Shown piece by piece: positions 54,174 to 62,039 of a stretch of DNA of 64,000 nucleotides (position 1 is the stretch's first letter; every line of letters begins with the position of its first letter). Position numbers and translations under genes: made by a program. The DNA comes from Aliiroseovarius pelagivivens (GTDB lineage Bacteria > Pseudomonadota > Alphaproteobacteria > Rhodobacterales > Rhodobacteraceae). The stretch covers positions 2,356,001 through 2,420,000 of the forward strand of contig NZ_OMOI01000001.1 of NCBI RefSeq assembly GCF_900302485.1, given 5' to 3'. Under the pieces are notes generated by a model. The model was given only the letters and a program-made list of their open reading frames with translations. It did no database searches and was not told the DNA's origin.

Positions 54174-54197
54174 CTCCTGACATGATGCTGTCAGGAG
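54174..54197. repeat. Perfect nine-bp inverted repeat upstream of the SRPBCC gene
   Basis: CTCCTGACA and TGTCAGGAG flank the six-base loop TGATGC. It ends 41 bp before the SRPBCC start. It may be an operator or a hairpin in the leader. It lies inside the 1-kb segment bounded by the priA-end repeats. Confidence 0.55.
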
Positions 54198-54238
54198 CCC
54201 TCCGGTAAACTGCCTCAAACATCAGAGGGAGAGCCAAC

Positions 54239-54688
54239 ATGCTACACGTAGAACGCACCCGCGACATCAACGCCACCCCCGAGGCCATCTGGACCATGCT
54301 CGGCCGCTTCATGCATATCGACGAAATCGCGCCAGCCGTTACGCGTGTGGACGCCCTGACAGCCGGCAGTATTGGTATAGGCGCCCGACGTCGCTGTCAT
54401 TTCGACAATGGCGGCGCGATGGTGGAAGAGGTGACAAGCTGGACACCCGGCAAGGGCTATAGCGTCACCGGATCAGAACTGGACCCAATACCCCTGCAAG
54501 CGCTGGAAGCCGAGATCAGGATCGAGCCGACCGCAAATGGTGGGACCAAAGTCGTCTGGTCCACCGATTTTAGGGTCAAATACGGCCCTCTGGGCTGGCT
54601 GCTTGGGCAGCTGATGATGAAGCCGATGATGGGCAAAGTGATTGAGGCGAACTTGGAGGGATTAGCTGGGGAGGTAGGCAGAGCTTAA
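54239..54688 (+). CDS. SRPBCC-family (START-like) protein
   Basis: The 149-residue protein has the SRPBCC fold: VERTRDINATPEAIWTMLGRF at the N terminus, central strands and a long C-terminal helix (WLLGQLMMKPMMGKVIEANLEGL). Such proteins bind hydrophobic ligands or act as polyketide cyclase-like enzymes. GAGGGAG is just upstream of the ATG. It lies between two copies of the priA 3' end on the opposite strand, so it may have been acquired with that segment. Confidence 0.82.
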   Translation: MLHVERTRDINATPEAIWTMLGRFMHIDEIAPAVTRVDALTAGSIGIGARRRCHFDNGGAMVEEVTSWTPGKGYSVTGSELDPIPLQALEAEIRIEPTANGGTKVVWSTDFRVKYGPLGWLLGQLMMKPMMGKVIEANLEGLAGEVGRA

Positions 54689-54759
54689 CCAGCGCTCCGT
54701 TCATCCACTGGGCAGTGCCATTCTTGACACAGGTATTGCCAGTCGCATGTACTTCCAGA

Positions 54760-55035
54760 ATGAAAAGCCCAATCGCCGTAGGCGCTGCACTGATACAATT
54801 CGTTCTGGGAGGTATGCTGCTTCAGCCTGCTCTCAGTATGCCATTTGATAAGGACGCCCTTTTTCTGCTTTTTCTGCCGGGCCTGCTTTTTGCAGCAAGC
54901 GGCGTCACCCTGATCGTAAAGGCGCCAAGACCCGGCGAGTACGGGAAAGCCTGGCTCTGCATTTTTGCATTCGTGGTGCCGTATATCGTGACGCTGCCCA
55001 TGGTGCCCATCATGTTTCACGTTATCGCGCGGTGA
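54760..55035 (+). CDS. Small three-helix membrane protein of unknown function
   Basis: The 91-residue frame predicts three hydrophobic helices (SPIAVGAALIQFVLGGMLL, ALFLLFLPGLLFAASGVTLIV and WLCIFAFVVPYIVTLPMVPI). No family is recognised and the ribosome-binding site is weak. The GTG at 54715 is an alternative start. It is the second gene of the segment flanked by priA-end repeats; whether it is expressed is uncertain. Confidence 0.45.
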   Translation: MKSPIAVGAALIQFVLGGMLLQPALSMPFDKDALFLLFLPGLLFAASGVTLIVKAPRPGEYGKAWLCIFAFVVPYIVTLPMVPIMFHVIAR

Positions 55036-55070
55036 AATTGCCCTTCCGCAAGGAAAACGCACAGCGTGGC

Positions 55071-57266
55071 TCAATAAAAACTCTGCGGATCGATATCCAC
55101 CGACACCCGCATATCGCCCTTGATCTGGAACTGAGCGAGCCAGCGTTTAAGCGCAGCTTGGATGGGGGCGGTTTTCTCGGCCTTCACAAGCAAACGCACG
55201 CGGTGGCGGCCACGGACACGCGCGATAGGGGCTGGGGCGGGTCCGAAAAGCTGCGCGCCGATTTGGTGAAGCGGCTCGGACCTTCGGGCCATCTCGGCCC
55301 CCAGATCAAACACGGCTTGGATATCGGGCGAGGACAGGACGATCCCCGCAAGACGACCGTAAGGCGGCACGCCAGCGGCTTGGCGTTCGCTGGCCTCAGC
55401 GCGCCAGAACCGCTCTTCTTCTCCCGCCAAGATGGCGCGGATCACCGGGTGTTCGGGCTGGAAGGTTTGCAGAAGCGCCACGCCCGGCGTTTCCGCCCGC
55501 CCTGCCCGTCCCGCGACTTGCCGGATCAATTGGAAGGTACGTTCGGCGGCACGCAGGTCTGATCCTTGCAGGCCAAGGTCGGCGTCGATCACCCCGACCA
55601 AGGTTAGCTTGGGGAAGTTGTGCCCCTTGGCAACCAGCTGCGTGCCGATGATGATGTCGGCCCCGCCCTCGGCGATCAGCTCGATCTGCGCTTTCAAGGC
55701 CCGCGCGGACCCGAACAGGTCCGATGACAACACCGCGACACGAGCATCGGGGAAGCTTTCACGAACCTCTTCGGCCAGACGTTCAACGCCGGGACCAACA
55801 GGGGCGAGCTTGCCCTCGACTTCGCATTCTGGGCAGGCGTCTGGCATCGGTTTCGTCTCGCCGCATTGGTGGCAGACCAGACGTTTTTGGAACCGATGTT
55901 CCACCATGCGTGCGTCGCAGTGATCGCACCCTATCTGGTGTCCGCAGGCACGGCAGATGGTGACGGGCGCATAGCCGCGACGGTTGATGAACAGAAGCGA
56001 TTGCTCTCCCTTTGCAATGCGCAAATTCACGGCTGCTTTCAGCGTAGGTGAGATCCAGCTTTGCGACGGTAGATCTTCCTGCCGCATGTCAATCGCGCGC
56101 ATGTCAGGCATGACGGCGGGACCATAGCGGCTGGTCAACTCGATGCGTTTATACTTACCCGCCTCGCAATTAGCCCAAGTCTCCAGCGACGGCGTTGCCG
56201 AGGCCAGCACCACCTGCGCATGGCAAATGGATGCCCGCATCACCGCCATATCCCGCGCGGAATATAGCACCCCGTCTTCCTGTTTGTATGAACTGTCATG
56301 TTCTTCGTCGACGATCACCAGCCCAAGGTCGCGGAACGGCAGATAGAGCGCAGACCGCGCGCCAACCACAAGCGAGGCGTCCCCTTGTCCGACCATCCGC
56401 CAGCAACGGCGGCGTTCCGTCATAGTGACGCCGGAATGCCATTCGGCGGGGCGGGCGCCAAAGCGTTCCTCGACCCGTTTCAAGAACTCGGCGGTCAGGG
56501 CAATCTCGGGCAGAAGCACCAGTGCTTGCCGGCCTTTGCGCAGGCAGGCGGCAACGGCTTCCAGATAGACCTCTGTCTTACCCGCGCCGGTGACGCCACG
56601 CAGAAGCGTGGTTCCATAGCGTCCTCCCCGGACCCCATCGGTCAGCTGTTTGGCCGCGGCGGCCTGATCTTCGGTCAGTTCTTTACTGGGGAGTGAGGGG
56701 TCAAGCCGCGGATAAGGCATATCGCGCGGCGTATCTTCTTCGCGGATCGCGCCCAGCTTAACCAAGCCTTTCACAACGGACCCGCTGACGCCCGCCAGAT
56801 CGGCCAGCTCTTTCTGCGTGAACCCAACGCCGGGCTGGTCCATCAGCACGTCCATCACCTTGGCGCGTGCATCGGTCAGGCGGTTGGGACGATGACCCGA
56901 GGCCTTCAGCACCTTGCGCATCGAGGGCGGGTCAGACAGCCCCGGCGCGCGGGTCGCAAGGCGCAGCATTTGCGCCATCGGGGTCAGGGTATAGTCGCCC
57001 ACACGGGTCAGGAACTCGGCCATCTCGGATCGCATGGGTGCGACGTCCAGCACCCGGATCACGGCGCGTAGCTTTGAGGCGTCAAAGCCCCCCTCGCCCG
57101 GTCCCCAGACGACACCCAACACTTTGCGCGGGCCAAGCGGCACTTCGACATAGTCGCCCTGCACGCAGCCCCCTTCGGGCGCGCGATATGTCAGGATTCG
57201 GTCCAGCGGCTGGGCGGTCAGCACGCCGACCCTTGCACCTGCTGGAAACTGCTCGATGTCACTCAT
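55071..57266 (-). CDS. priA: Primosomal protein N' (replication restart helicase)
   Basis: The 731-residue helicase has the DNA-binding N terminus (GVLTAQPLDRILTYRAP), Walker A GVTGAGKTEVYL near residue 223, the VDEEHDSSYK Walker B, and zinc-binding cysteines in CRACGHQIGCDHC and CHQCGETKPMPDACPEC. PriA restarts stalled forks and is non-sequence-specific. ATG 57266 is chosen; it is divergent from fsa. Its last 19 codons are duplicated in degenerate form about 1 kb downstream. Confidence 0.97.
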   Translation of the reverse strand: MSDIEQFPAGARVGVLTAQPLDRILTYRAPEGGCVQGDYVEVPLGPRKVLGVVWGPGEGGFDASKLRAVIRVLDVAPMRSEMAEFLTRVGDYTLTPMAQMLRLATRAPGLSDPPSMRKVLKASGHRPNRLTDARAKVMDVLMDQPGVGFTQKELADLAGVSGSVVKGLVKLGAIREEDTPRDMPYPRLDPSLPSKELTEDQAAAAKQLTDGVRGGRYGTTLLRGVTGAGKTEVYLEAVAACLRKGRQALVLLPEIALTAEFLKRVEERFGARPAEWHSGVTMTERRRCWRMVGQGDASLVVGARSALYLPFRDLGLVIVDEEHDSSYKQEDGVLYSARDMAVMRASICHAQVVLASATPSLETWANCEAGKYKRIELTSRYGPAVMPDMRAIDMRQEDLPSQSWISPTLKAAVNLRIAKGEQSLLFINRRGYAPVTICRACGHQIGCDHCDARMVEHRFQKRLVCHQCGETKPMPDACPECEVEGKLAPVGPGVERLAEEVRESFPDARVAVLSSDLFGSARALKAQIELIAEGGADIIIGTQLVAKGHNFPKLTLVGVIDADLGLQGSDLRAAERTFQLIRQVAGRAGRAETPGVALLQTFQPEHPVIRAILAGEEERFWRAEASERQAAGVPPYGRLAGIVLSSPDIQAVFDLGAEMARRSEPLHQIGAQLFGPAPAPIARVRGRHRVRLLVKAEKTAPIQAALKRWLAQFQIKGDMRVSVDIDPQSFY

Positions 57267-57367
57267 AAGGTCAGATTCCCAGTCGTCGGACTTAGCATAA
57301 GGGCTTTCTGCTCGCGCGCCCATGGGGTAAGAGAGCGCAAACGCAAACTTCCGCAGGATACGCGCAC

Positions 57368-58021
57368 ATGAAATTCTTTGCAGATACCGCCGACATCAAC
57401 GCCATCAAGGAACTGAACGACCTTGGCATGGTAGACGGTGTGACCACCAACCCCTCGATCATCAAAAAATCGGGCCGCGACATCATCGAGGTCACGAAAG
57501 AGATCTGTGACATCGTAGACGGTCCCGTCTCGGCTGAAGTCACCGCCATCGACGCCGAAACGATGATCGCTGAAGGCCGCAAGCTGGCCAAGATCGCCGA
57601 CAACATCGCCGTCAAAGTGCCGCTGACATGGGATGGCCTGAAAGCCTGTAAAACCCTGTCGGATGAAGGCACCATGGTGAATGTGACCCTGTGCTTCTCG
57701 GCCAACCAAGCGCTGCTGGCAGCGAAAGCTGGCGCGACCTTCATCTCGCCCTTCATCGGCCGTCTGGACGACATCAACCTTGATGGCATGGAGCTGATCG
57801 AAGACATCCGCACCATCTATGACAACTACCTGTTCGACACGCAGATCCTGGCCGCCTCGATCCGCAACGTGAACCACATGAAAGACGCCGCTTTGGTTGG
57901 CGCGGACGTTGCTACGGCTCCGCCCTCGGTCATTCAGGCGATGGCGAAACACGTCCTGACCGACAATGGTCTGGACGCTTTCCTGGCCGACATCAAAGCC
58001 GCAGACATCAAGATCCTGTAA
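57368..58021 (+). CDS. Transaldolase of the fructose-6-phosphate aldolase type
   Basis: The 217-residue protein has the short transaldolase form, with [16 protein letters not shown] at the start and the Schiff-base lysine Lys83 in [10 protein letters not shown]. The family is called TalC/FsaA; it may exchange dihydroxyacetone units in the pentose phosphate pathway or cleave fructose 6-phosphate. A terminator follows. It is divergent from priA. Confidence 0.93.
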   Translation: MKFFADTADINAIKELNDLGMVDGVTTNPSIIKKSGRDIIEVTKEICDIVDGPVSAEVTAIDAETMIAEGRKLAKIADNIAVKVPLTWDGLKACKTLSDEGTMVNVTLCFSANQALLAAKAGATFISPFIGRLDDINLDGMELIEDIRTIYDNYLFDTQILAASIRNVNHMKDAALVGADVATAPPSVIQAMAKHVLTDNGLDAFLADIKAADIKIL

Positions 58022-58049
58022 GCAGGTCTTGCACATATGCATGTGACGA

Positions 58050-58069
58050 GGGGGCCACGGCCCCCTTTT
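58050..58069 (+). terminator. Rho-independent terminator after the transaldolase gene
   Basis: GGGGGC and GCCCCC pair across CACG, followed by TTTT and C-T-rich sequence, 29 bp after the stop. Confidence 0.85.
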
Positions 58070-58155
58070 CTATTTCTGCCGCAGGTCCAATTTTCGCCCA
58101 TTGCGCGGCCGATTGATGTAATATCGACAAAACGAAAAGAAACATCGAGGCAGCC

Positions 58156-58863
58156 ATGAGCAGTTCCCCGGCACTGGATGACGATCTGCGCGCGCATCTG
58201 ATCGCGCAACCCGAGATTATTTTGAACGACCAAGACATCATGAACGCCTTGGTCACCGCGCATGAACGTCAGATGGGCACGAATATCGTCGACCTGCGCG
58301 GCGCGGCCATGGACCGGCTGAGCAATCGGCTGGACCGACTTGAAGACACGCACCGCTCGGTTATCGCGGCGGCTTATGAAAATGTCTCGGGTGTGGCGCT
58401 GATCCACCGTGCCGTGTTGCGCATGCTGGACCCCGCCGACTTTGCTGCCTTCATGCAAGATCTTGATGGCGATGTTACCGAGACCCTGAAACTCGATTGC
58501 ATACGCCTTGTTTTGGAAACCGTGCAGGATGCGACGGATGCCGCGCTCAGCCGACTGGGGCCCGTCATTTCCACCACACCTGCTGGGTTTATCGAAGACT
58601 ATCTGGGGCAAGCGGCCGGCCCTGACCGGCGCAAAGTCTTCCTAAGACAAGTGCAAGAAAAAGACCCCGATATCTACGGCGATTGCGGTTTCTGGATTCG
58701 GTCCGAAGCCTGCATCGTCTTGGATCTGGGCGAAGGCCGACTGCCCGGCATGCTGGTCATGGGCACCGAAGACTTGACCCAATTTCGCCCCGGACAAGGC
58801 ACGGATCTGCTGGAATTTTTCGGTGGCGTCTTTGAACGCTCGATGCGCCGCTGGCTGTCATGA
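58156..58863 (+). CDS. DUF484-family protein
   Basis: The 235-residue protein begins LDDDLRAHLIAQPEIILND and has VDLRGAAMDRLSNRLDRLE, both typical of DUF484, with a GAF-like C-terminal domain ending QFRPGQGTDLLEFFGGVFERSMRRWL. The function is unknown, but the gene precedes xerC in many proteobacteria. It overlaps xerC by four bases (ATGA), so the two are coupled. Confidence 0.9.
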   Translation: MSSSPALDDDLRAHLIAQPEIILNDQDIMNALVTAHERQMGTNIVDLRGAAMDRLSNRLDRLEDTHRSVIAAAYENVSGVALIHRAVLRMLDPADFAAFMQDLDGDVTETLKLDCIRLVLETVQDATDAALSRLGPVISTTPAGFIEDYLGQAAGPDRRKVFLRQVQEKDPDIYGDCGFWIRSEACIVLDLGEGRLPGMLVMGTEDLTQFRPGQGTDLLEFFGGVFERSMRRWLS

Positions 58864-59795
58864 GTGGCGGGGGCTCGTTGCATATCCCCCCCGGAACACG
58901 GGACGCGCTGATCCTGTTTCTGGACCAGAAGCGGGCACTTGATGCAGCGTCCGAGAACACGATCAAAGCCTATCGAGCCGATATCGGTGGATTTCTAGCC
59001 TTTATGGCCACCCATCTGGACGGCGAGGCCGGGCGCGGCGCGTTAGCGCGTGTGTCGATCAGCGACATGCGGGCATGGATGGCATCCGAACGCGGTCGCG
59101 GCGTCAGCACGCGCAGTTTGGCCCGGGCTTTGTCCGCGGTCAAAAGCTTCTATAGCTGGCTAAGCGAACAAGATGGGTTTGACGCAACAGCCGTCCTGTC
59201 CACACGAAGCCCTAAATTTGCAAAGAAACTGCCCCGCCCACTTTCGCCGGACGCCGCACAGGCCGTGCGTGATATCGCCCCCTTGCAATCGAGACACGAC
59301 TGGGTCGGCGCACGAGACCTTGCGGTCGTGACCCTTCTTTATGGTTGTGGACTTCGCATATCCGAAGCTCTGAGCCTGACGGGTGCCGACGCGCCCCTGA
59401 ACGAGGTTCTGCGCATTCGCGGCAAGGGCAACAAGGAACGGCTGGTGCCCGTTTTGCCTGCGGCCCGCGACGCGGTCGAGGCATATCGCACTCTTTGCCC
59501 CCACCCCGAAGCCCCGGAACTTCCGCTGTTTCGAGGCGTGCGCGGCGGGGCTTTGAACCCGCGACAGGTGCAGTTGATGATGCAGCAGGTGCGCCTGCAA
59601 TTGGGGCTGCCGGCCACCGCCACGCCCCATGCGCTGCGCCACAGCTTTGCCACGCATCTGTTGGCCTCGGGCGGAGATCTACGCGCCATTCAAGAGCTTC
59701 TAGGCCATGCCAGCCTGTCAACCACGCAGGGCTATACGGCGCTTGATACATCGAAGCTGGTCGAAGTTTATAACGCCGCCCATCCTCGCGCCTGA
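58860..59795 (+). CDS. xerC: Tyrosine recombinase XerC
   Basis: The 311-residue recombinase has an N-terminal SAM-like domain and the catalytic set: Arg in CGLRISEALSL, HALRHSFATHLLASGGDLR, LLGHASLSTTQGYT with the nucleophilic tyrosine. With XerD it resolves chromosome dimers at dif. Placement after DUF484 is the standard housekeeping context and speaks against a phage or integron integrase. Confidence 0.95.
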   Translation: MSGGGSLHIPPGTRDALILFLDQKRALDAASENTIKAYRADIGGFLAFMATHLDGEAGRGALARVSISDMRAWMASERGRGVSTRSLARALSAVKSFYSWLSEQDGFDATAVLSTRSPKFAKKLPRPLSPDAAQAVRDIAPLQSRHDWVGARDLAVVTLLYGCGLRISEALSLTGADAPLNEVLRIRGKGNKERLVPVLPAARDAVEAYRTLCPHPEAPELPLFRGVRGGALNPRQVQLMMQQVRLQLGLPATATPHALRHSFATHLLASGGDLRAIQELLGHASLSTTQGYTALDTSKLVEVYNAAHPRA

Positions 59796-59861
59796 CACAC
59801 GCCCAGACACGCCACAGTTTTTCGCCTTTCCACCTGAGCGGTTTTCCGGCACAAAGCGCGG

Positions 59862-60554
59862 ATGAATATCCAGACCAAAGCCCTGCTCGTCCATCTGCTG
59901 ACCGCTACCGGAGCCGTTTTCGCCATGCTGGCAATGCTGGCCGCCGTAGACGAGAAATGGGGACTGATGTTCCTGTGGCTTGTGGTTGCCTTCATCGTAG
60001 ACGGTATCGACGGCCCCTTGGCACGCAGGTATCAGGTCAAGGTCAACGCGCCGCAATATGACGGCGTGTTGATGGACCTGATCATCGACTATCTGACGTA
60101 TGTGTTCATCCCCGCCTATGCGCTTTTCAAGTCCGGCCTCATGCACGGGTGGACCGGCTGGTTCGCGATCATCGTGATCACCTTTGCCAGCGTCGTGTAC
60201 TTCGCAGATACGCGGATGAAGACCAAAGATAACAGCTTCTCGGGCTTCCCCGGCTGCTGGAACATGGTCATCTTGGTGCTGTTCGCGACCGAGCCTAATT
60301 TCTGGGTCATGACCGCGCTGGTGACCGCCATTGCGATCGCCATGTTCCTGCCCCTGAAGTTCATCCACCCCGTGCGCACCGAGCGCTGGCGCTCTGTCAG
60401 CCTACCGATGGCCTTGGCGTGGACTGGTTTTGCAGGCTGGGCGGCTTGGGTCGATTTCCACCCGGAAAGCTGGGCGCATTGGGGATTGGTTGTAACGTCG
60501 ATCTACCTGCTGGGAGCAGGGATCGCGCAGCAGATCATTCCAGAAAAAGCCTAA
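59862..60554 (+). CDS. pcs: Phosphatidylcholine synthase
   Basis: The 230-residue membrane enzyme joins choline to CDP-diacylglycerol. It has about eight hydrophobic helices and the CDP-alcohol phosphotransferase motif DGIDGPLARRYQVK with the following aspartates (DGVLMDLIIDYLTYVF). Its length and FADTRMKTKDNSFSGFPGCWN segment are those of Pcs, found in alphaproteobacteria. It is convergent with moaE, and the gap contains a 39-bp direct repeat. Confidence 0.93.
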   Translation: MNIQTKALLVHLLTATGAVFAMLAMLAAVDEKWGLMFLWLVVAFIVDGIDGPLARRYQVKVNAPQYDGVLMDLIIDYLTYVFIPAYALFKSGLMHGWTGWFAIIVITFASVVYFADTRMKTKDNSFSGFPGCWNMVILVLFATEPNFWVMTALVTAIAIAMFLPLKFIHPVRTERWRSVSLPMALAWTGFAGWAAWVDFHPESWAHWGLVVTSIYLLGAGIAQQIIPEKA

Positions 60555-60562
60555 GCGGCTAA

Positions 60563-60660
60563 GCAATACCCTGCCGGACGTGAAACACGTTTCACTCTTT
60601 CAACCTCTCGGGCATTGCTGCGCAATACCCTGCCGGATGTGAAACACGTTTCACTCTTTC
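60563..60660. repeat. 39-bp direct repeat overlapping the moaE 3' end
   Basis: Copies at 60563-60601 and 60622-60660 match at 38 of 39 bases, with a 59-bp period. Each contains GTGAAACACGTTTCAC, a seven-bp inverted repeat. The right copy includes the last ten bases of moaE, the left copy lies beyond it. A GGGCATTGC/GCAATACCC hairpin (one mismatch) lies between the copies at 60610-60630. Confidence 0.85.
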
Positions 60661-61100
60661 CAGCGCTTCAGGGCTTCTTCGTCGTTTACTTTGGCGTCAA
60701 CCCAATCGGTTTCGCCATCCTTGGTGAATTCTTTTTTCCAGAATGGCGCGCGGGACTTCAGATAATCCATCAGAAACTCTGCCGCTTCAAAGGCCGCCAC
60801 ACGGTGCGCCGAGGCTGTGACCACCATCATGATCTGATCACCGGGTCGTAGCGGGCCGTGGCGGTGGATCACAAGACAATCCGCCAATGACCAGCGGCGC
60901 GTGGCCTCGTCCACGATGGTCGCTATCGCCTTTTCCGTCATGCCGGGATAGTGCTCGATTTCCATCCGATCCAGCGTGCCGGCCTCGTCCCGAACCACGC
61001 CGGTAAAGCTGACAACCGCGCCCAGATCGCTGCGACCCTGCGCAAAGCCGTTAAGCTCTGCCCCCTGATCGAAACTGTCAGTTTGAACGCGAACGGTCAT
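60651..61100 (-). CDS. moaE: Molybdopterin synthase catalytic subunit
   Basis: The 149-residue subunit transfers sulfur from thiocarboxylated MoaD to precursor Z to form molybdopterin. It has GAVVSFTGVVRD near residue 27, IEHYPGMTEKAI, VIHRHGPLRPGD and SRAPFWKKE, whose lysines line the active site. ATG 61100 follows one base after the moaD stop. Its last bases are in the right copy of a 39-bp repeat. Confidence 0.96.
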   Translation of the reverse strand: MTVRVQTDSFDQGAELNGFAQGRSDLGAVVSFTGVVRDEAGTLDRMEIEHYPGMTEKAIATIVDEATRRWSLADCLVIHRHGPLRPGDQIMMVVTASAHRVAAFEAAEFLMDYLKSRAPFWKKEFTKDGETDWVDAKVNDEEALKRWKE

Positions 61101-61101
61101 C

Positions 61102-61350
61102 TTAACCACCTGTCATCGGTGGGAAAAACGCCACCTCGCGCACGCCGTCGAGCGGAGCATCGAATTCCGAAAGCTCCTGATCCAAAGCAACGCGCAACGC
61201 CGACAAGTCTTCGAAGGCCGCGGCATAGCGGGGCTCGCGGGCACGCAGTTCGTCGATCAGTTCGGCAACCGTTGTCGCAGAAGTTTCAACCCGTTCGCGC
61301 GGCTCGCCAATCCGTTCACGCACCCAAGCGAAGTACATCACGTCAATCAT
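61102..61350 (-). CDS. moaD: Molybdopterin synthase sulfur-carrier subunit
   Basis: The 82-residue ubiquitin-like protein begins MIDVMYFAWVRERIG and ends with the Gly-Gly that becomes a thiocarboxylate (FFPPMTGG). It overlaps pgsA by four bases and precedes moaE by one base, so all are translationally coupled. Confidence 0.96.
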   Translation of the reverse strand: MIDVMYFAWVRERIGEPRERVETSATTVAELIDELRAREPRYAAAFEDLSALRVALDQELSEFDAPLDGVREVAFFPPMTGG

Positions 61351-62021
61351 GAATTGTCCTCTTTCAGGTGGGGCTGTGCCTTACGGAAATAGTCCCAGCC
61401 GGTGATCAGCGTCAGCAGGCCTGCAATCCACAACAGCCACAGACCAATTCGTCCTGACCAGATGGTTGCATGGAAATAGCCACGAAGCCCATTCACGTCT
61501 TCAACCTCGCCCATCAAGATTTGATTGACCAGATCCGCGTCCATTCCGAACGATCCCATGCCAAAATGATGTTCGAATATCCCGCGCGAGAACAAGACCG
61601 CGATTGCCACCATCTGCGCGGTGGTTTTCCACTTGGCCAGCTTGGTCACTTTCAACGTGCCCGCCGTATCCCCCAAGAACTCGCGCAACCCCGAGACAAA
61701 AACCTCGCGAAACAGAATCACCGTGGCAGGCAGCACAAGCCAAGGCGTCCAATAGACATCCGAGTAGCCGACGATCACCATCAGCGCGATCACAACCATC
61801 GCCTTGTCGGCAATGGGATCGAGCATCGCGCCCATCTTGCTTTCCTGCTTCCATTTGCGCGCCAGATAGCCATCCAGCCAATCCGTTGCCGCCGCCGTCA
61901 GGAACAAGATTAGCGCAAGCCAATCCGCCAGAGGCCGCGAAAAATACAGGAACATGATCGCCACGGCCGGGGCTGCAATTAACCGCGACAGGGTCAGGAT
62001 ATTAGGCAAAGTCCATTTCAT
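61347..62021 (-). CDS. pgsA: CDP-diacylglycerol-glycerol-3-phosphate 3-phosphatidyltransferase
   Basis: The 224-residue membrane enzyme makes phosphatidylglycerophosphate. It starts MKWTLPNILTLSRLIAAP, the family signature, and has the CDP-alcohol transferase motif TDWLDGYLARKWKQESKMGAMLDPIADK. It lies 18 bp after uvrC and overlaps moaD, the order uvrC-pgsA-moaD-moaE seen in many alphaproteobacteria. Confidence 0.96.
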   Translation of the reverse strand: MKWTLPNILTLSRLIAAPAVAIMFLYFSRPLADWLALILFLTAAATDWLDGYLARKWKQESKMGAMLDPIADKAMVVIALMVIVGYSDVYWTPWLVLPATVILFREVFVSGLREFLGDTAGTLKVTKLAKWKTTAQMVAIAVLFSRGIFEHHFGMGSFGMDADLVNQILMGEVEDVNGLRGYFHATIWSGRIGLWLLWIAGLLTLITGWDYFRKAQPHLKEDNS

Positions 62022-62039
62022 AGTGTTTTCAATACCGTG

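Noticed and set aside
54055..54312. An 85-codon minus-strand frame reading through the priA fragment
   Set aside because: Only its last 19 codons resemble anything (the priA end). The rest is antisense to the start of the SRPBCC gene, so it is treated as a remnant and not a gene.
58860..59795. xerC as a mobile-element integrase
   Set aside because: It is coupled to DUF484 in the usual chromosomal context and has XerC motifs; no att-like repeat or cargo is next to it.
60563..60660. A true parS site or CRISPR array
   Set aside because: The parS half-sites are in the wrong order, there are only two repeat copies, and no cas genes are present.
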